Program-made: the position numbers and the translations under genes
NCBI GenBank assembly: GCA_014084085.1
Contig: NPFB01000012.1
Coordinates: 613,080 to 669,618, forward strand
Reading direction: 5' to 3'
DNA from: Hondaea fermentalgiana
Taxonomy: Eukaryota > Sar > Bigyra > Thraustochytrida > Thraustochytriidae
Length of the DNA stretch: 56,539 nt
Part shown: positions 20,891 to 30,729 of the stretch, one piece after another
Numbering within the stretch: position 1 is the stretch's first letter
How the letters are laid out: every line of letters begins with the position of its first letter
Notes under the pieces: model-generated
What the model was told of the DNA's origin: nothing
What the model saw: the letters and a program-made list of their open reading frames with translations, nothing else
The model's database searches: none

Positions 20891-23800
20891 ATGGCGCGCA
20901 AGGCGCTCTGGGCGACAGCCATCGTCGCTGCGTGCGTCGTCGCGGGCGCAGCCAGCCTCGAGACGCTAGAGGGCCGCCATGCGGCATCGTCAACGTCAAC
21001 GGCGTCGTGGAGCGACGTGCTCGTCTCCGACGAGAGGCTCAAGACCAATGTAACAAAGGCAGACACCGCGACGCTTCTCGACGCGGTGAGCCGCGTGCAG
21101 CTGCGCGAGTTTGATTACGTGTATGAGCAATTCTATAACCCGATCTTCGGCAAGCGGCAGCTAGGCATCATCGCTCAGGAGATCAAACCGCTGCTGCCAG
21201 GCTCCGTTGGAGTTATTCCCAAGCGGTCCGTCAGCCATGTAGATGACAAGGACCCCACAATCCTCACCAACGTTCACGTCTTTCATAGCGAAAACCTCTT
21301 TATGGCTCACATTGGCGCCACGCAGGAGCTCATTCAACGGACGCAAACAGCACGTAAAACCCTCGAGGACGTGCAGGACAGCTTGGAGCGTCTGGCGCAG
21401 GACGCTACGTCGGGCAAGGAGGCACATGCAGCGCTTAGCTCGATGCGGACTAAGCAGGACGAGCTCGAAAATCTCGCCAAGGCCGCTCACGAGCGAAGCG
21501 AAGGCGCCATTCGGCTCGAACATGTCCTCAAGTCGCTGGAAGACACGAGCCGAAAAGAGCAAGCGGAGCGCACGGCACTCACGCGGCGCGTGCAGGACCT
21601 TCACGAAGACTTGCGCACTGAAGTTCGAGATCAGGCAACGTTGCACCGTGACGTGTCGAGTGAAATGTCGGTGCTGACCGAGGGACTCAAGCAGCTTGGG
21701 GCTCGAATCGACGAAAACCTTGTCCAGGTGCAAGCGGCGCAAACAAAAGCCAGCGAGAATATTGCTCAAGTTTCTCGCGAGGCCTCGGAGATTGCGCGAA
21801 AGCAAGTCGAGGAAGCTCGTACGAAGATTGATGCCAAGCTTGCTGATTCCGCGCGGGACATGGCCGCAAGCCTCGAGAATGTAGAAAAGAAGCTTGCAAG
21901 CGAGCGCAAGGACGCTGCAGCCGCTGTCTCTGCCTTGGAAAAAAGTGTCGCGGGCCTTAAAGCTCAGATTGAGGCCAACGTTGCAAATGTAGACATCCTT
22001 TCGCGCGAAGTTGGTTCTCTTCAATCGAGTCTCGGCGCCGTGGCAGCAGATGCTGCACGTAATTTGAGCGAGGCACGAGGGGAAATCTCGCATGCTTTTG
22101 AACAAGCCAGCAGCGAGCTTGATGAATTACGGACGCGCATTGACGATCTAGAGACCACGATCAATGCTCAAGCCGGCGCAGAGCTAATCGAGCGTCGAAA
22201 GATCGCAGAGGCCGAGGCACGCACCGAAGAGGCCAAGATCGAGCTCGAACGAACGCGGACCGTGGAGGAGGAAAAGCGTGCGCGCTCGCTGGCAGCCATC
22301 GAAGTCGAACGTCTTGAGCGACAAGAGAATGCCACGCTTGCCCGCGTTGAAAAGGAGGAAGAGGCGCGCGCTGCGCGCGAGCTCAAGGTCGCCATAGCGC
22401 AAGAGGAGGCTGCGCGTCGCGAGTTCGAGCGTCGCGCCGACCACGAGTCGAGCCTTGTGCGCGCACAGGCTGACGCAGAGGTGTCAAAGATTCGAGCGCA
22501 GAGTGAGCTTGAGCGCGTGCGCGTCCTGGCACAGGGCGAGGCCGATGCACAGCAAGAACGAGCCAATCACGAGCTTCGCAAAGAAATGGCCGCGCTCGAG
22601 TCACAAAGTGCCCGGGAGAACACTGTGGCGGCGATTCAAGCCACCTTCCAGGAGACGATCGCAGCGATGCGCATGGCGTCGCAGAGCCCTCAGGATGTTG
22701 CTGGTGCACTGGGGCTCTTTGTTCTCTTGGCCTTTGGCGTGTACGCGGGTCGCGAGTTCGTCATTTATTGGCGCAAGGTCTTTGAGCATAGGCTCGGACA
22801 GCCTTCACTTGTGCGCGAAACCTCGCAGCGTGGATGGCTACCTCTGGCTTATCTTGTCGAGGCGGTCAAGACTGCAACGAAGCGCACTCGAGCGCTCGGG
22901 ATGCGAATGTGGTCTCGTCAGCTCGGCCGCGGCAAGGATACTGATGCTGCAAGCACGTGCAAAAAGGCTTCCATCTCCTCTTCCTCCTCCTCTTCATCAT
23001 CATCGTCGGGTAAGGCTGCTTCCTCGCCCCCAGGTCGGCCTGGAGCGAGAAGCAGCGGCCAGCCCACAGGCGAAGACTCCTTTGTGAGCTTTATGACAGA
23101 CGTGGTGCTACCTCCGTCGCAAGCCAAACAAATTGAACGGGTCGCGCGCGCAACGCGTGCTGCTCACGTGAATGGCACGCCACTGCGCCATCTTCTCTTC
23201 TATGGCCCACCGGGAACCGGCAAGACTATGGTCGCGCGACGACTTTCCAAATGGTGCGGTCTGGATTATGCAATCATGAGCGGTGCCGATGTTGCACCTC
23301 TCAAAGATCGCGCCGTCACAGAGTTGCATCAGCTCTTCGAGTGGGCCAAACGCACGCCTCGTGGCGTCGCGCTCTTCATTGATGAAGCTGATGCCTTTTT
23401 GGCAACTCGCGACGGAGGCTCGATCAGCGAGTCCCTTCGCAATGCGCTCACCGCGTTGCTCTATCACACGGGCGCGCCCTCGTGCCGCATCATGCTCATT
23501 TTGGCTACCAACCGCCCGCACGATCTCGACAGCGCCGTGTTAGATCGCGTTGACGAGTCTGTGCACTTTGATCTCCCATCGCTCGGCGAGCGTAGGCGAA
23601 TTGTGCGACAGTACTTTGCTCAAACCCTCGTCGCGTCATTGGATGTTCCTCCTGAATTTGCGCAGGAAGAAGCGCTTGAGCGCACTGCCGAGCTCACGGA
23701 TGGCTTCTCGGGCCGTGAGATTGCAAAGCTCATGACGAGTGTCCAAGCACACGTCTTTGGCAGCGCTGTCGTTCAGGACGACAACGTGGGCGAACCTCGT

Positions 23801-23911
23801 CGCGTCAAGCTTTCGCGAGCGATCTATGACCAAGTGCTCGGCCACACTGTAAAGGAGCACGCTGCGAAGGCTCCAGTGCTCGAAAAATTGTCCAAGGCGA
23901 TGTCAAAGTGA
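20891..23911 (+). CDS. ATAD3-type AAA+ ATPase with N-terminal S74/MYRF-like self-cleaving domain, 1006 aa
   Basis: In order: a hydrophobic N-terminus resembling a signal peptide (residues 1-22, AGA-AS cleavage pattern); an S74/intramolecular chaperone domain at about 44-150 with the Ser46-Lys51 dyad (SDERLK), LGIIAQEIKPLLP and FMAHIGATQELI; a long coiled coil to about 430; an ATAD3-like charged helical region; a TM helix at about 604-622; and an AAA+ module with Walker A GPPGTGKT (from 772), Walker B LFIDEADAF (Asp831, Glu832), ATNRP and DRVDE. The AAA part is clearly ATAD3, a mitochondrial membrane protein that acts on nucleoids and lipid contacts. S74 domains normally trimerise and then self-cleave just before the Ser, in phage tail fibres and in MYRF. 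Here cleavage would remove only the first 45 residues. Topology is uncertain: the N-terminus looks secretory rather than mitochondrial. Confidence 0.9.
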   Translation: MARKALWATAIVAACVVAGAASLETLEGRHAASSTSTASWSDVLVSDERLKTNVTKADTATLLDAVSRVQLREFDYVYEQFYNPIFGKRQLGIIAQEIKPLLPGSVGVIPKRSVSHVDDKDPTILTNVHVFHSENLFMAHIGATQELIQRTQTARKTLEDVQDSLERLAQDATSGKEAHAALSSMRTKQDELENLAKAAHERSEGAIRLEHVLKSLEDTSRKEQAERTALTRRVQDLHEDLRTEVRDQATLHRDVSSEMSVLTEGLKQLGARIDENLVQVQAAQTKASENIAQVSREASEIARKQVEEARTKIDAKLADSARDMAASLENVEKKLASERKDAAAAVSALEKSVAGLKAQIEANVANVDILSREVGSLQSSLGAVAADAARNLSEARGEISHAFEQASSELDELRTRIDDLETTINAQAGAELIERRKIAEAEARTEEAKIELERTRTVEEEKRARSLAAIEVERLERQENATLARVEKEEEARAARELKVAIAQEEAARREFERRADHESSLVRAQADAEVSKIRAQSELERVRVLAQGEADAQQERANHELRKEMAALESQSARENTVAAIQATFQETIAAMRMASQSPQDVAGALGLFVLLAFGVYAGREFVIYWRKVFEHRLGQPSLVRETSQRGWLPLAYLVEAVKTATKRTRALGMRMWSRQLGRGKDTDAASTCKKASISSSSSSSSSSSGKAASSPPGRPGARSSGQPTGEDSFVSFMTDVVLPPSQAKQIERVARATRAAHVNGTPLRHLLFYGPPGTGKTMVARRLSKWCGLDYAIMSGADVAPLKDRAVTELHQLFEWAKRTPRGVALFIDEADAFLATRDGGSISESLRNALTALLYHTGAPSCRIMLILATNRPHDLDSAVLDRVDESVHFDLPSLGERRRIVRQYFAQTLVASLDVPPEFAQEEALERTAELTDGFSGREIAKLMTSVQAHVFGSAVVQDDNVGEPRRVKLSRAIYDQVLGHTVKEHAAKAPVLEKLSKAMSK

Positions 23912-24250
23912 CCGGGAAAATGAAAAGCCACCACTTCAAGTTGCTGGTTGCCTTCTTTCGAAGACAAGGAACAAGCAAGTGAAGTACATGAGACCATTGG
24001 ATGCCGTCCTATAGCTGAAAGCTGGGAAAGGTAGGTAAAGCGAAGATGTTAACGTACCCGAGAGAATTCGTCTTCGTCGCAGCACTCAAACTTGAAGAAT
24101 TTATCCAGTAAGCAGTTGGCTGCCAGAGAGAACCGAACCATAAAACTCAATGGAAGAACATTTCGTTTTCATTTCAAAGAATAAATTCGCGTCGCATCCG
24201 TCACCTCTTGCTGTCTCGATCTCTCGCACTCTCTTGACCATGCGAGCACG
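23912..24250. other. convergent 3' region, no gene
   Basis: This 339-bp AT-richer spacer lies between the stop codons of two convergent genes. It contains AATAAA (from about 24180) that could serve as a polyadenylation signal for the plus-strand gene. Nothing else is seen. Confidence 0.5.
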
Positions 24251-25210
24251 TCAGGCGAGGCCAGCCTCGGCCTTGATCTTGAACATTTTCCCGACGCAGA
24301 GCTCGAAGTTGACGAAAGCAGCTGCCTTGAAGCCGGCAGCAGCAGCAATGCCGACTGTATGAAAGGGAGTCTGTACGTCACCACAGGCGAAAACGCCCGG
24401 TACAGAGGTCTTTTGCTGGTCGTCAACCTTGACAAAGCTGCCCGACATTGGGTCAGCAGTTACCTCGCAGCCGAGGTCCTCAAGGATCGACTTGCAGGCT
24501 GGCTCAGAGGAGCTGGCCACGAAAACCCCCTTGAGCTTAATCTCGTCGCCGGTCTCCGTCTTGACAGCGACGCCGTCACCGTCCTCACTCATGCTGGAGA
24601 TAGGGGAAGGATAGAATTCGTATCCGGAGGCCTTGAAGAGAGCCTGCGTGCCGTCATCGACCTCGAGACCGTCGGCGAAGACAGTGAGCTTGTCGGACCA
24701 ATTGGCGGTCTGCGCGATGAACATGGCAGCCACAGGTGGCGGCATACCCTTGCCCATGACGAAGCCAATCGGTTCGTTGCGCACCTCGTAGCCGTCGCAG
24801 TAGACGCAGTGAAAGGCACGCTTGCCCCATAGTGCCTCGAGGCCATCAATCTCCGGCAAGACGTCACGCGCGCCTGTGGCGAAAATGATCTTGGCTGCCT
24901 CAAGCGAGCTGCCATCCGCGAGCTGCAGCACGAAGCCGGAGTCATCATCCTTGGGTTGCACCGCCTCCAAGCTGGCCTTGCGCACCTCCACAGTCTCGTA
25001 CCGCTCCAGGTCCTTGAGGCCCGCCTCGCGCAGCGCCGGCGGCGGCACATTGTCGCGCGTGAGGAACCCGTTCGAGGTCGCGGCCGCGTGGTTGTTGTAC
25101 GTGCCGTTGTCCAGCACCACCGTCTTGCGAAGCGACCGTCCCAGCGTCAGCGCTGCCGACAGTCCGCTCGACCCGGCGCCCACCACCGCCACCTCGAAGG
25201 ACGAGGCCAT
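24251..25210 (-). CDS. thioredoxin-reductase-like FAD/NAD(P) flavoprotein, 319 aa
   Basis: A two-nucleotide-domain pyridine nucleotide-disulfide oxidoreductase of thioredoxin-reductase size. The FAD-binding GAGSSG motif lies at the N-terminus. ATGARD precedes the redox region, the CVYC pair sits in FHCVYCDGYE, and a late GVFACGDV motif contacts FAD. The CxxC followed by DGYE is the pattern of the TrxR-like branch that includes bacterial and fungal homologues, rather than the CATC of classic thioredoxin reductase. The canonical NADPH-binding GxGxxA/G is not obvious: the corresponding segment reads GFVMGKGMPPP. The physiological partner is therefore unclear. The ATG at 25210 begins right before the Rossmann fold. 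An upstream in-frame ATG at 25339 would add 43 residues containing an SFSFSFS run and could encode a targeting sequence. Confidence 0.85.
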   Translation of the reverse strand: MASSFEVAVVGAGSSGLSAALTLGRSLRKTVVLDNGTYNNHAAATSNGFLTRDNVPPPALREAGLKDLERYETVEVRKASLEAVQPKDDDSGFVLQLADGSSLEAAKIIFATGARDVLPEIDGLEALWGKRAFHCVYCDGYEVRNEPIGFVMGKGMPPPVAAMFIAQTANWSDKLTVFADGLEVDDGTQALFKASGYEFYPSPISSMSEDGDGVAVKTETGDEIKLKGVFVASSSEPACKSILEDLGCEVTADPMSGSFVKVDDQQKTSVPGVFACGDVQTPFHTVGIAAAAGFKAAAFVNFELCVGKMFKIKAEAGLA

Positions 25211-26214
25211 CTCGTCGAACTTGTTCGGCCGCGCGCACGGGGAGAAGGAGAAGGAGAAGGAGAAGGGGGAGGGGGTTGCGACGTCCACGTGCACGAGCGA
25301 GCAGGCGCCTGATGGAGGCAAGCGATGCAAGCCAAGCAATGCGATGCAAGCCGAGCGTGAGTCGTTTGGGATTTACTACGGAGTCTTCAAATTTCGCAAA
25401 GATTTGTGGGGTCACTCGAGGACCCCGCGTCCCGCCGTCATCAGCCACAACAACTGCTGCTTCTGCTCGCTGTCGCTGCCGACTCTTCCGCGCTGGCCGC
25501 GCCTGGCTGACCGACGCACAAACAGGGACCCCGGGGAGTATGCATTCCCTCTCTCGTGCGCCGCGGCCCGCGCAGCCTGCAATCTGCATCTGCATCTGCG
25601 CGCGGTGTGCTGTGATCGCTCTCCAGGGCGCGAGCGCGATCTCTTCGGCGGCACGGGCCCGCGTTCGGGTGCCCCGTGGGCCCCCAAAACTCGTTCTTGT
25701 CGCGGGCCGATCGCAGCTCTCGCCCTGCTGATTCACATCATTCAATTCAGAGCCAGAACCGCCATGGGCGAGGCGCAGTCGCGCGAAGCCCGGCCGGGCG
25801 GGGCCCGCGAGGGGCCCGGCCAGGCGGAGGCGGCGGCGGCGGCGGCGGCGGAGCGGCATCGTTGTTGTTCGTAAAAGAAGANNNNNNNNNNNNNNNNNNN
25901 NNNNNNNNNNNNNNNNNNNNNNNNNNNNNNNNNNNNNNNNNNNNNNNNNNNNNNNNNNNNNNNNNNNNNNNNNNNNNNNNNGGCAGCAGCAGCGGCCGCC
26001 CTCGCGCGAGCTGCGAGACGCGCAGCGGCGGCGAGGCGCGGGCGACGAGGATGCGACGTGCGAGGCGGACGATGGCTCGGCGTCGACTACCTCGACCTCG
26101 AGGACGCCAACTTCTGCTGGCGCAGAGGGCGCGGGCGCAGGCGGCGCGGGTGCGGAAGGCGAGAGTGCGGGCGACGACGCGGCCGTGGACGCGACGTCGA
26201 ACGTCGAAGTCTCC
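25211..26214. other. divergent upstream region containing an assembly gap
   Basis: This region holds a GAGAAG repeat (about 25241-25265), which is in frame with an upstream extension of the flavoprotein, and the N gap at 25882-25981. An ATG in excellent context (GCCGCCATGG, 25764) opens a short frame ending before the gap. The flippase frame itself stays open back from 26215 to the gap with acidic Gly/Ala/Ser codons, so the true flippase start may lie upstream of or inside the gap. Confidence 0.55.
25882..25981. other. assembly gap (100 N)
   Basis: Exactly 100 N between GGCGGC repeats and a CAG-rich stretch. It probably hides the 5' end of the flippase gene. Confidence 0.98.
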
Positions 26215-29200
26215 ATGTCCCTTGCGAGTGCTTCCGGGTCAACCCGGAACCTCGCCGACGCCGACAGGGAAGACCTGATGCCTCTGCCTCTCCCACCGCC
26301 ATTAGTGGTGGAACCCGGGCCCGGAGATGCGCTAGAGGGCCGCGATCGAGGCGCTACTCTCGATGAAAACGATGTTTTGACGGCTTCAGAATCGGAAGAT
26401 GAAGATCTTGACGCGAAGAACGCAAAAGGCATATTGGCCCACCACAATGATTCCTCCTCGGAGACAAGTTCCACGGGCAGCGACGACCTCGCAGAAGACC
26501 CGAACGAATCCTACAGAAGGGGAATCGGTGCGATACCGAGTATGCAAGAGACGCCTCCGTCCTGGGCCAACGATACAGAAGGCTGGACCCGGACCATTGG
26601 CTTGGGTGACAATGCCACCATGCATTCGAACGCGGTCCATACCACAAAGTACACGGCCATGTCGTTTTTGCCGCGCTCCTTCCTGCTTCAGTACCGACGT
26701 GCAGGTAACATTTTCTTCACCGTGATCGTTGTGGTGATGCTCCTCGGAACGTTCTCGAGACTCTTTGATTCACCACAAGCACCATGGGGTAACATTTTTG
26801 TCCTCTCGGTCATTTTTGGCCTGAATATGACGAGCGAATTTCTCGACGATCGCGCTCGTGCGCGCAAGGACGACGAAACGAATGCGCAGCCGATCGAGAT
26901 CTTTGACCCTGTCGACCGAAAATTTGCCACCAAAACCTGGCGGGAGGTGCGCCGTGGAGACCTTTTGCGCCTGGAGAAAAATGCAGTCTGCCCTGCCGAC
27001 GTGCTCGTCCTCACAACGAGTGATATCGACACGGAACTGTGCTGCTATGTGCAGACCGCCAACATTGATGGCGAGACGTATCTCAAGAAGCGCCACTGTA
27101 AAAAGGAAATTGTCGACAACATCATCATGTCTCCACCCGAGACCGCAGACTGGGTGGAAAGTCGCGAGTTCAGATACGAGCCTCCGTCCAGCTCGCTCTC
27201 AAGCTTTCGGATCGTCGCCATGCCCAAGAAGGGAGAGCGGCGGCAGGAACCACTTGCATTCACGAGCGAAAATGTGGTCTTACGCGGGGCCCAACTTCGA
27301 AACACAGAGTGGATCTTTGGCGTGGTACTTTACACAGGCAACGAAACCAAAACGCTCATGTCCATTGCGCCTGCTCGCATAAAGCAGTCCAAAGTGGATC
27401 GCATGGTAAACCAGGTCATTGTGACAGTTCTGGTCATGCTTGTCTTACTTCTCGGGGCGTCAATCTTGTTGAGTACATACGCTTACAAGCCCACCACTGA
27501 ACTCTGGTACATGATGTTCACGCCCGAGTCTTCCGGAAATTTGCTCCCGTCGGGACTGGCGCTCATCCTTACGTACCTGGTCTTGTATCGACAAATCCTT
27601 CCCATTCTTCTCTATGCCGTGCAGGAAGGCCTGAACGTGGCGCAAGCCAAGTACATTGGGTGGGACCTTAACATGTACGACGAGGCTTCCGGCAAGTTTG
27701 CCAGCTGCAACACAACCTCCTTGGCGCAGGAAATTGGCCAGGTCAAGTGGATCTTTTCGGACAAAACCGGCACGCTGACGCGCAACGAAATGCGTCTCGT
27801 GGCCATCTGTATCAATAATCGTGTGTACGGCCGTGCAACCAACAAGCAACTCGAAGAGTTGGCTCGTGAAAAGCTCTCTCCTCTCGACGCCTCGCGGTCT
27901 TGCTTCACTGACGTCCTCGACGTGCTCGCATCGAGCAGCGAACCCGGGGAGCGGGAGAAGCTGCAGCATTTTTTTACTGCCCTCGCGCTCTGTCACACTG
28001 TTCTCGTGGAAAGCTCGTCTGCAAACCACCCTGTCAAGGACAGCACTCGTCTGTTACGTCGTTCGAGTTTGACTGCTCGCAGCGGAAGTATCATGCATGC
28101 GACAACGCTTGAGAGCGCCGTCGATGCAGACGGCGTTCACGTGGCGAAGAAAAAGCGCTCGCCCAATCAACGTCGATTGCGCATGACGCTCAAATCGCGA
28201 AAACACGCTTCCGAGGTTGTCCTGCAAGCCCGTCAAAGCGAAGGCTTCCAGTCGGATCTCAATGAACCCAGCCCGGATGAAGCGGATGACAGCGAAAACC
28301 ACGAGGACGACAGCAACCTCAGTGACCCCGTCCCAACATACAATGCCGAGAGTCCTGACGAAGAGGCCCTCGTTCTTGGAGCTTGTGCGCTGGGCTTTGA
28401 GTTTGCTTACACTGAAGGCGAGTCAACTATTGGCTTACGCTTTCGGTCTCCGACCCTTGACCCGAACCGCACTACGTATGCAAATGAGGCCAATGGCGGG
28501 CCACTTCAACCGGATGCAAGTGGTCGGAACATTTATCATTTCCATGACACTGCGTCCACTCGATATCAAGGTTATGAAGTTCTTGCCATCAATCCATTCA
28601 CGAGCGACCGAAAGCGCATGTCTGTCTTGTACGCTGACCCAGACAACCCCGGCCGTAGAATTCTCTTTTGCAAGGGTGCAGACAATCAAATGCTAAGTGC
28701 CGCGAACCCGGACACAACTGACTATGACAGCATACGTGCGAATCTAAAGTCATTTGCCGAGAATGGCTTGCGCACTCTCATTGTTGGTGAACGGGAAGTT
28801 AGCGACGACGAGTATAGGGCCTGGAGCATATTGCACGAGGAGGCGTGTGCATTGACAGGCAAGGAGCGCAAAGCTCGACTTGATGAGGTGGCTCGAGAGA
28901 TCGAGGTCAAACTCAGCATACTCGGGCTTACCGCGGTGGAAGATCGCCTGCAGGACGGCGTGCCACAGACTATTTCAATTCTTCGCGCCGCCAAAATCAA
29001 TATTTGGCTCATTACGGGCGACAAGGTGGAGACAGCCATAAACATTGGCCGCTCAGCTGAGCTCATCAGTCAGAATTCGCGTGTCATCATGTTGACCGCG
29101 GAAGATCTTGGCATTTCGGAGGAGCAACAGCAAAAGCCTTCGCTTTCACCTGCCCAACCTGAAAATAAGCGGCAAGGGTCCTCCTTCGCTGTCGAGGCCA

Positions 29201-30729
29201 ATGGCCTCGCCCTGGAAGACATTCAGGATCATATTCTCAATGTTATCCAGGATCGCCTCGCTCGTATGAGTTCCGAGGACGATGGTCGACTCTCGCGACC
29301 GTCCATGTCGGGCATTTACGCAGGCGGCTACCAGAGCTATGTCATGACTCGCGACAACGAGGAACGAGGGATCAGCGGATTCTGTATGCGCTTGTTCTCG
29401 CGTCGCCGCGGCAAGACTGAAAACGTGGAGGCCGATGCGAACTTGGCCCTCGTTGTGGACGGAGACACACTTCACTACATCATGTCGAAGAAACATCCCA
29501 ACGCAGAACTGGAGGCAGCCTTTTTGCAGCTCGCGCGGGGGTGCGGCGTCGTCATTGCATGCCGGACATCTCCGGGTCAGAAAGCCGACCTGGTGGAACT
29601 CGTCAAGGCCAACGTGTACCCAACGCCCACTACGCTCGCAATCGGCGACGGTGCCAACGACGTGCCCATGATCGAAAAGGGTCATGTTGGCGTAGGAATT
29701 TCAGGCAAGGAGGGCACGCACGCAGCCAACGCGGCCGATTTCACGATTGCGCAATTTAAATTTCTTGCGCCTTTGCTGCTCGTTCACGGCCGATTTGGCT
29801 ACATTCGGGTGGCCAAGGCCATTTCGCTCACCTTCTTTGCCAATCTGCTCTTCACCTTTGTGTCCTTCTTTTACAACTTTATTTGCCGCTTCAGTGGAAC
29901 TCCGGCCTTCAACAATGCGCAGTACGTCATTTTCCAAGCCTTTATTGCCATCCCGGTATTTGTCATTGGCTGGCTCGACCGCGACACCAAGTGGGTCTAC
30001 GACACGCTCCGTAATCCGCGCTTGTATGACATCGGGCGTCTCAACAGAATTTTGCACCCAGCCATCGTCGATGCGCAGATTCTTCGTGGGCTCGTCCACG
30101 GCGCCTTTGCTTTCCTGCTGGTGTTTTACAATGATTATGAGGCTTCCTATTTGGCGCTTTCGGGGTCGCTCTTTGTTGTCATTACATGCGTTCTCACTGT
30201 CCGCCAGGCCTCCGTGGCTTCGTGCTACACATGGGGGCTCCTCTTTGGCGTTTGCTTCAACATTGTCGGCTGCCTGGTGCTCGTGTCGCTTATTAACTTT
30301 TTTTACTCGGGAAGTGAGAGCAACATCTTTAATCTCGACAAGTGGGGTCGCTACTACTGGAATCAGCTGGTGGCCAGCGTCTTCATCATCTCCCTTTTGG
30401 ACTACCTTGCTCCTCTGACCTACACACAAATGCGCGATTTGATTAATCGCCTCAGATTGTCTTTGCACAAGGCGCGGCAGACGGTCGATGAAGATCCTCA
30501 CGATGCACTTTTCGACGGACGACTCGTGGGTTCTCCCGCCACTGCGCATCCCACATCGGCAGCGTTCCTTGGGCCGCCCATTGCAACGGAACTGCAGTCG
30601 CCGTCAGATTTGAGACCAACCACGCCCCGCGGCCCGGGTCTCAGCGTTGTGTCGGAAGGTGAGGCGGAAGCCTCGGATCTCGAAAGCGTCCGGAGCACAC
30701 AGGAACGCGACGTGGTCATGAGATACTGA
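26215..30729 (+). CDS. P4-type ATPase (phospholipid flippase), about 1504 aa, 5' end uncertain
   Basis: P4-ATPases flip phospholipids to the cytosolic leaflet at Golgi, endosome or plasma membrane, usually with a CDC50 partner. Seen here: the TM1 entry QYRRAGNIFF; the A-domain DGET (285-288) with Tyr289 where most flippases have Asn; the M4 motif LPILLYAVQEGL in place of the usual PISL; the phosphorylation site DKTGTLT (Asp516); the N-domain NAESPDEEALV and FCKGAD; TGDKVETA; and GDGANDVPMI (from 1144), where most members have VNMI. About six TM helices follow, then a Ser-rich tail. The N-domain carries basic and acidic insertions, which partly explain the length against the usual 1100-1350. 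I used the first ATG after the gap; the frame is open to the gap, so more N-terminus is likely. Lipid specificity cannot be read. Confidence 0.9.
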   Translation: MSLASASGSTRNLADADREDLMPLPLPPPLVVEPGPGDALEGRDRGATLDENDVLTASESEDEDLDAKNAKGILAHHNDSSSETSSTGSDDLAEDPNESYRRGIGAIPSMQETPPSWANDTEGWTRTIGLGDNATMHSNAVHTTKYTAMSFLPRSFLLQYRRAGNIFFTVIVVVMLLGTFSRLFDSPQAPWGNIFVLSVIFGLNMTSEFLDDRARARKDDETNAQPIEIFDPVDRKFATKTWREVRRGDLLRLEKNAVCPADVLVLTTSDIDTELCCYVQTANIDGETYLKKRHCKKEIVDNIIMSPPETADWVESREFRYEPPSSSLSSFRIVAMPKKGERRQEPLAFTSENVVLRGAQLRNTEWIFGVVLYTGNETKTLMSIAPARIKQSKVDRMVNQVIVTVLVMLVLLLGASILLSTYAYKPTTELWYMMFTPESSGNLLPSGLALILTYLVLYRQILPILLYAVQEGLNVAQAKYIGWDLNMYDEASGKFASCNTTSLAQEIGQVKWIFSDKTGTLTRNEMRLVAICINNRVYGRATNKQLEELAREKLSPLDASRSCFTDVLDVLASSSEPGEREKLQHFFTALALCHTVLVESSSANHPVKDSTRLLRRSSLTARSGSIMHATTLESAVDADGVHVAKKKRSPNQRRLRMTLKSRKHASEVVLQARQSEGFQSDLNEPSPDEADDSENHEDDSNLSDPVPTYNAESPDEEALVLGACALGFEFAYTEGESTIGLRFRSPTLDPNRTTYANEANGGPLQPDASGRNIYHFHDTASTRYQGYEVLAINPFTSDRKRMSVLYADPDNPGRRILFCKGADNQMLSAANPDTTDYDSIRANLKSFAENGLRTLIVGEREVSDDEYRAWSILHEEACALTGKERKARLDEVAREIEVKLSILGLTAVEDRLQDGVPQTISILRAAKINIWLITGDKVETAINIGRSAELISQNSRVIMLTAEDLGISEEQQQKPSLSPAQPENKRQGSSFAVEANGLALEDIQDHILNVIQDRLARMSSEDDGRLSRPSMSGIYAGGYQSYVMTRDNEERGISGFCMRLFSRRRGKTENVEADANLALVVDGDTLHYIMSKKHPNAELEAAFLQLARGCGVVIACRTSPGQKADLVELVKANVYPTPTTLAIGDGANDVPMIEKGHVGVGISGKEGTHAANAADFTIAQFKFLAPLLLVHGRFGYIRVAKAISLTFFANLLFTFVSFFYNFICRFSGTPAFNNAQYVIFQAFIAIPVFVIGWLDRDTKWVYDTLRNPRLYDIGRLNRILHPAIVDAQILRGLVHGAFAFLLVFYNDYEASYLALSGSLFVVITCVLTVRQASVASCYTWGLLFGVCFNIVGCLVLVSLINFFYSGSESNIFNLDKWGRYYWNQLVASVFIISLLDYLAPLTYTQMRDLINRLRLSLHKARQTVDEDPHDALFDGRLVGSPATAHPTSAAFLGPPIATELQSPSDLRPTTPRGPGLSVVSEGEAEASDLESVRSTQERDVVMRY

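Noticed and set aside
24945..26474. 509-codon minus-strand frame across the 25.9-kb gap
   Set aside because: It overlaps the flavoprotein in another frame and the flippase antisense, and is Arg/Ser/Leu low complexity.
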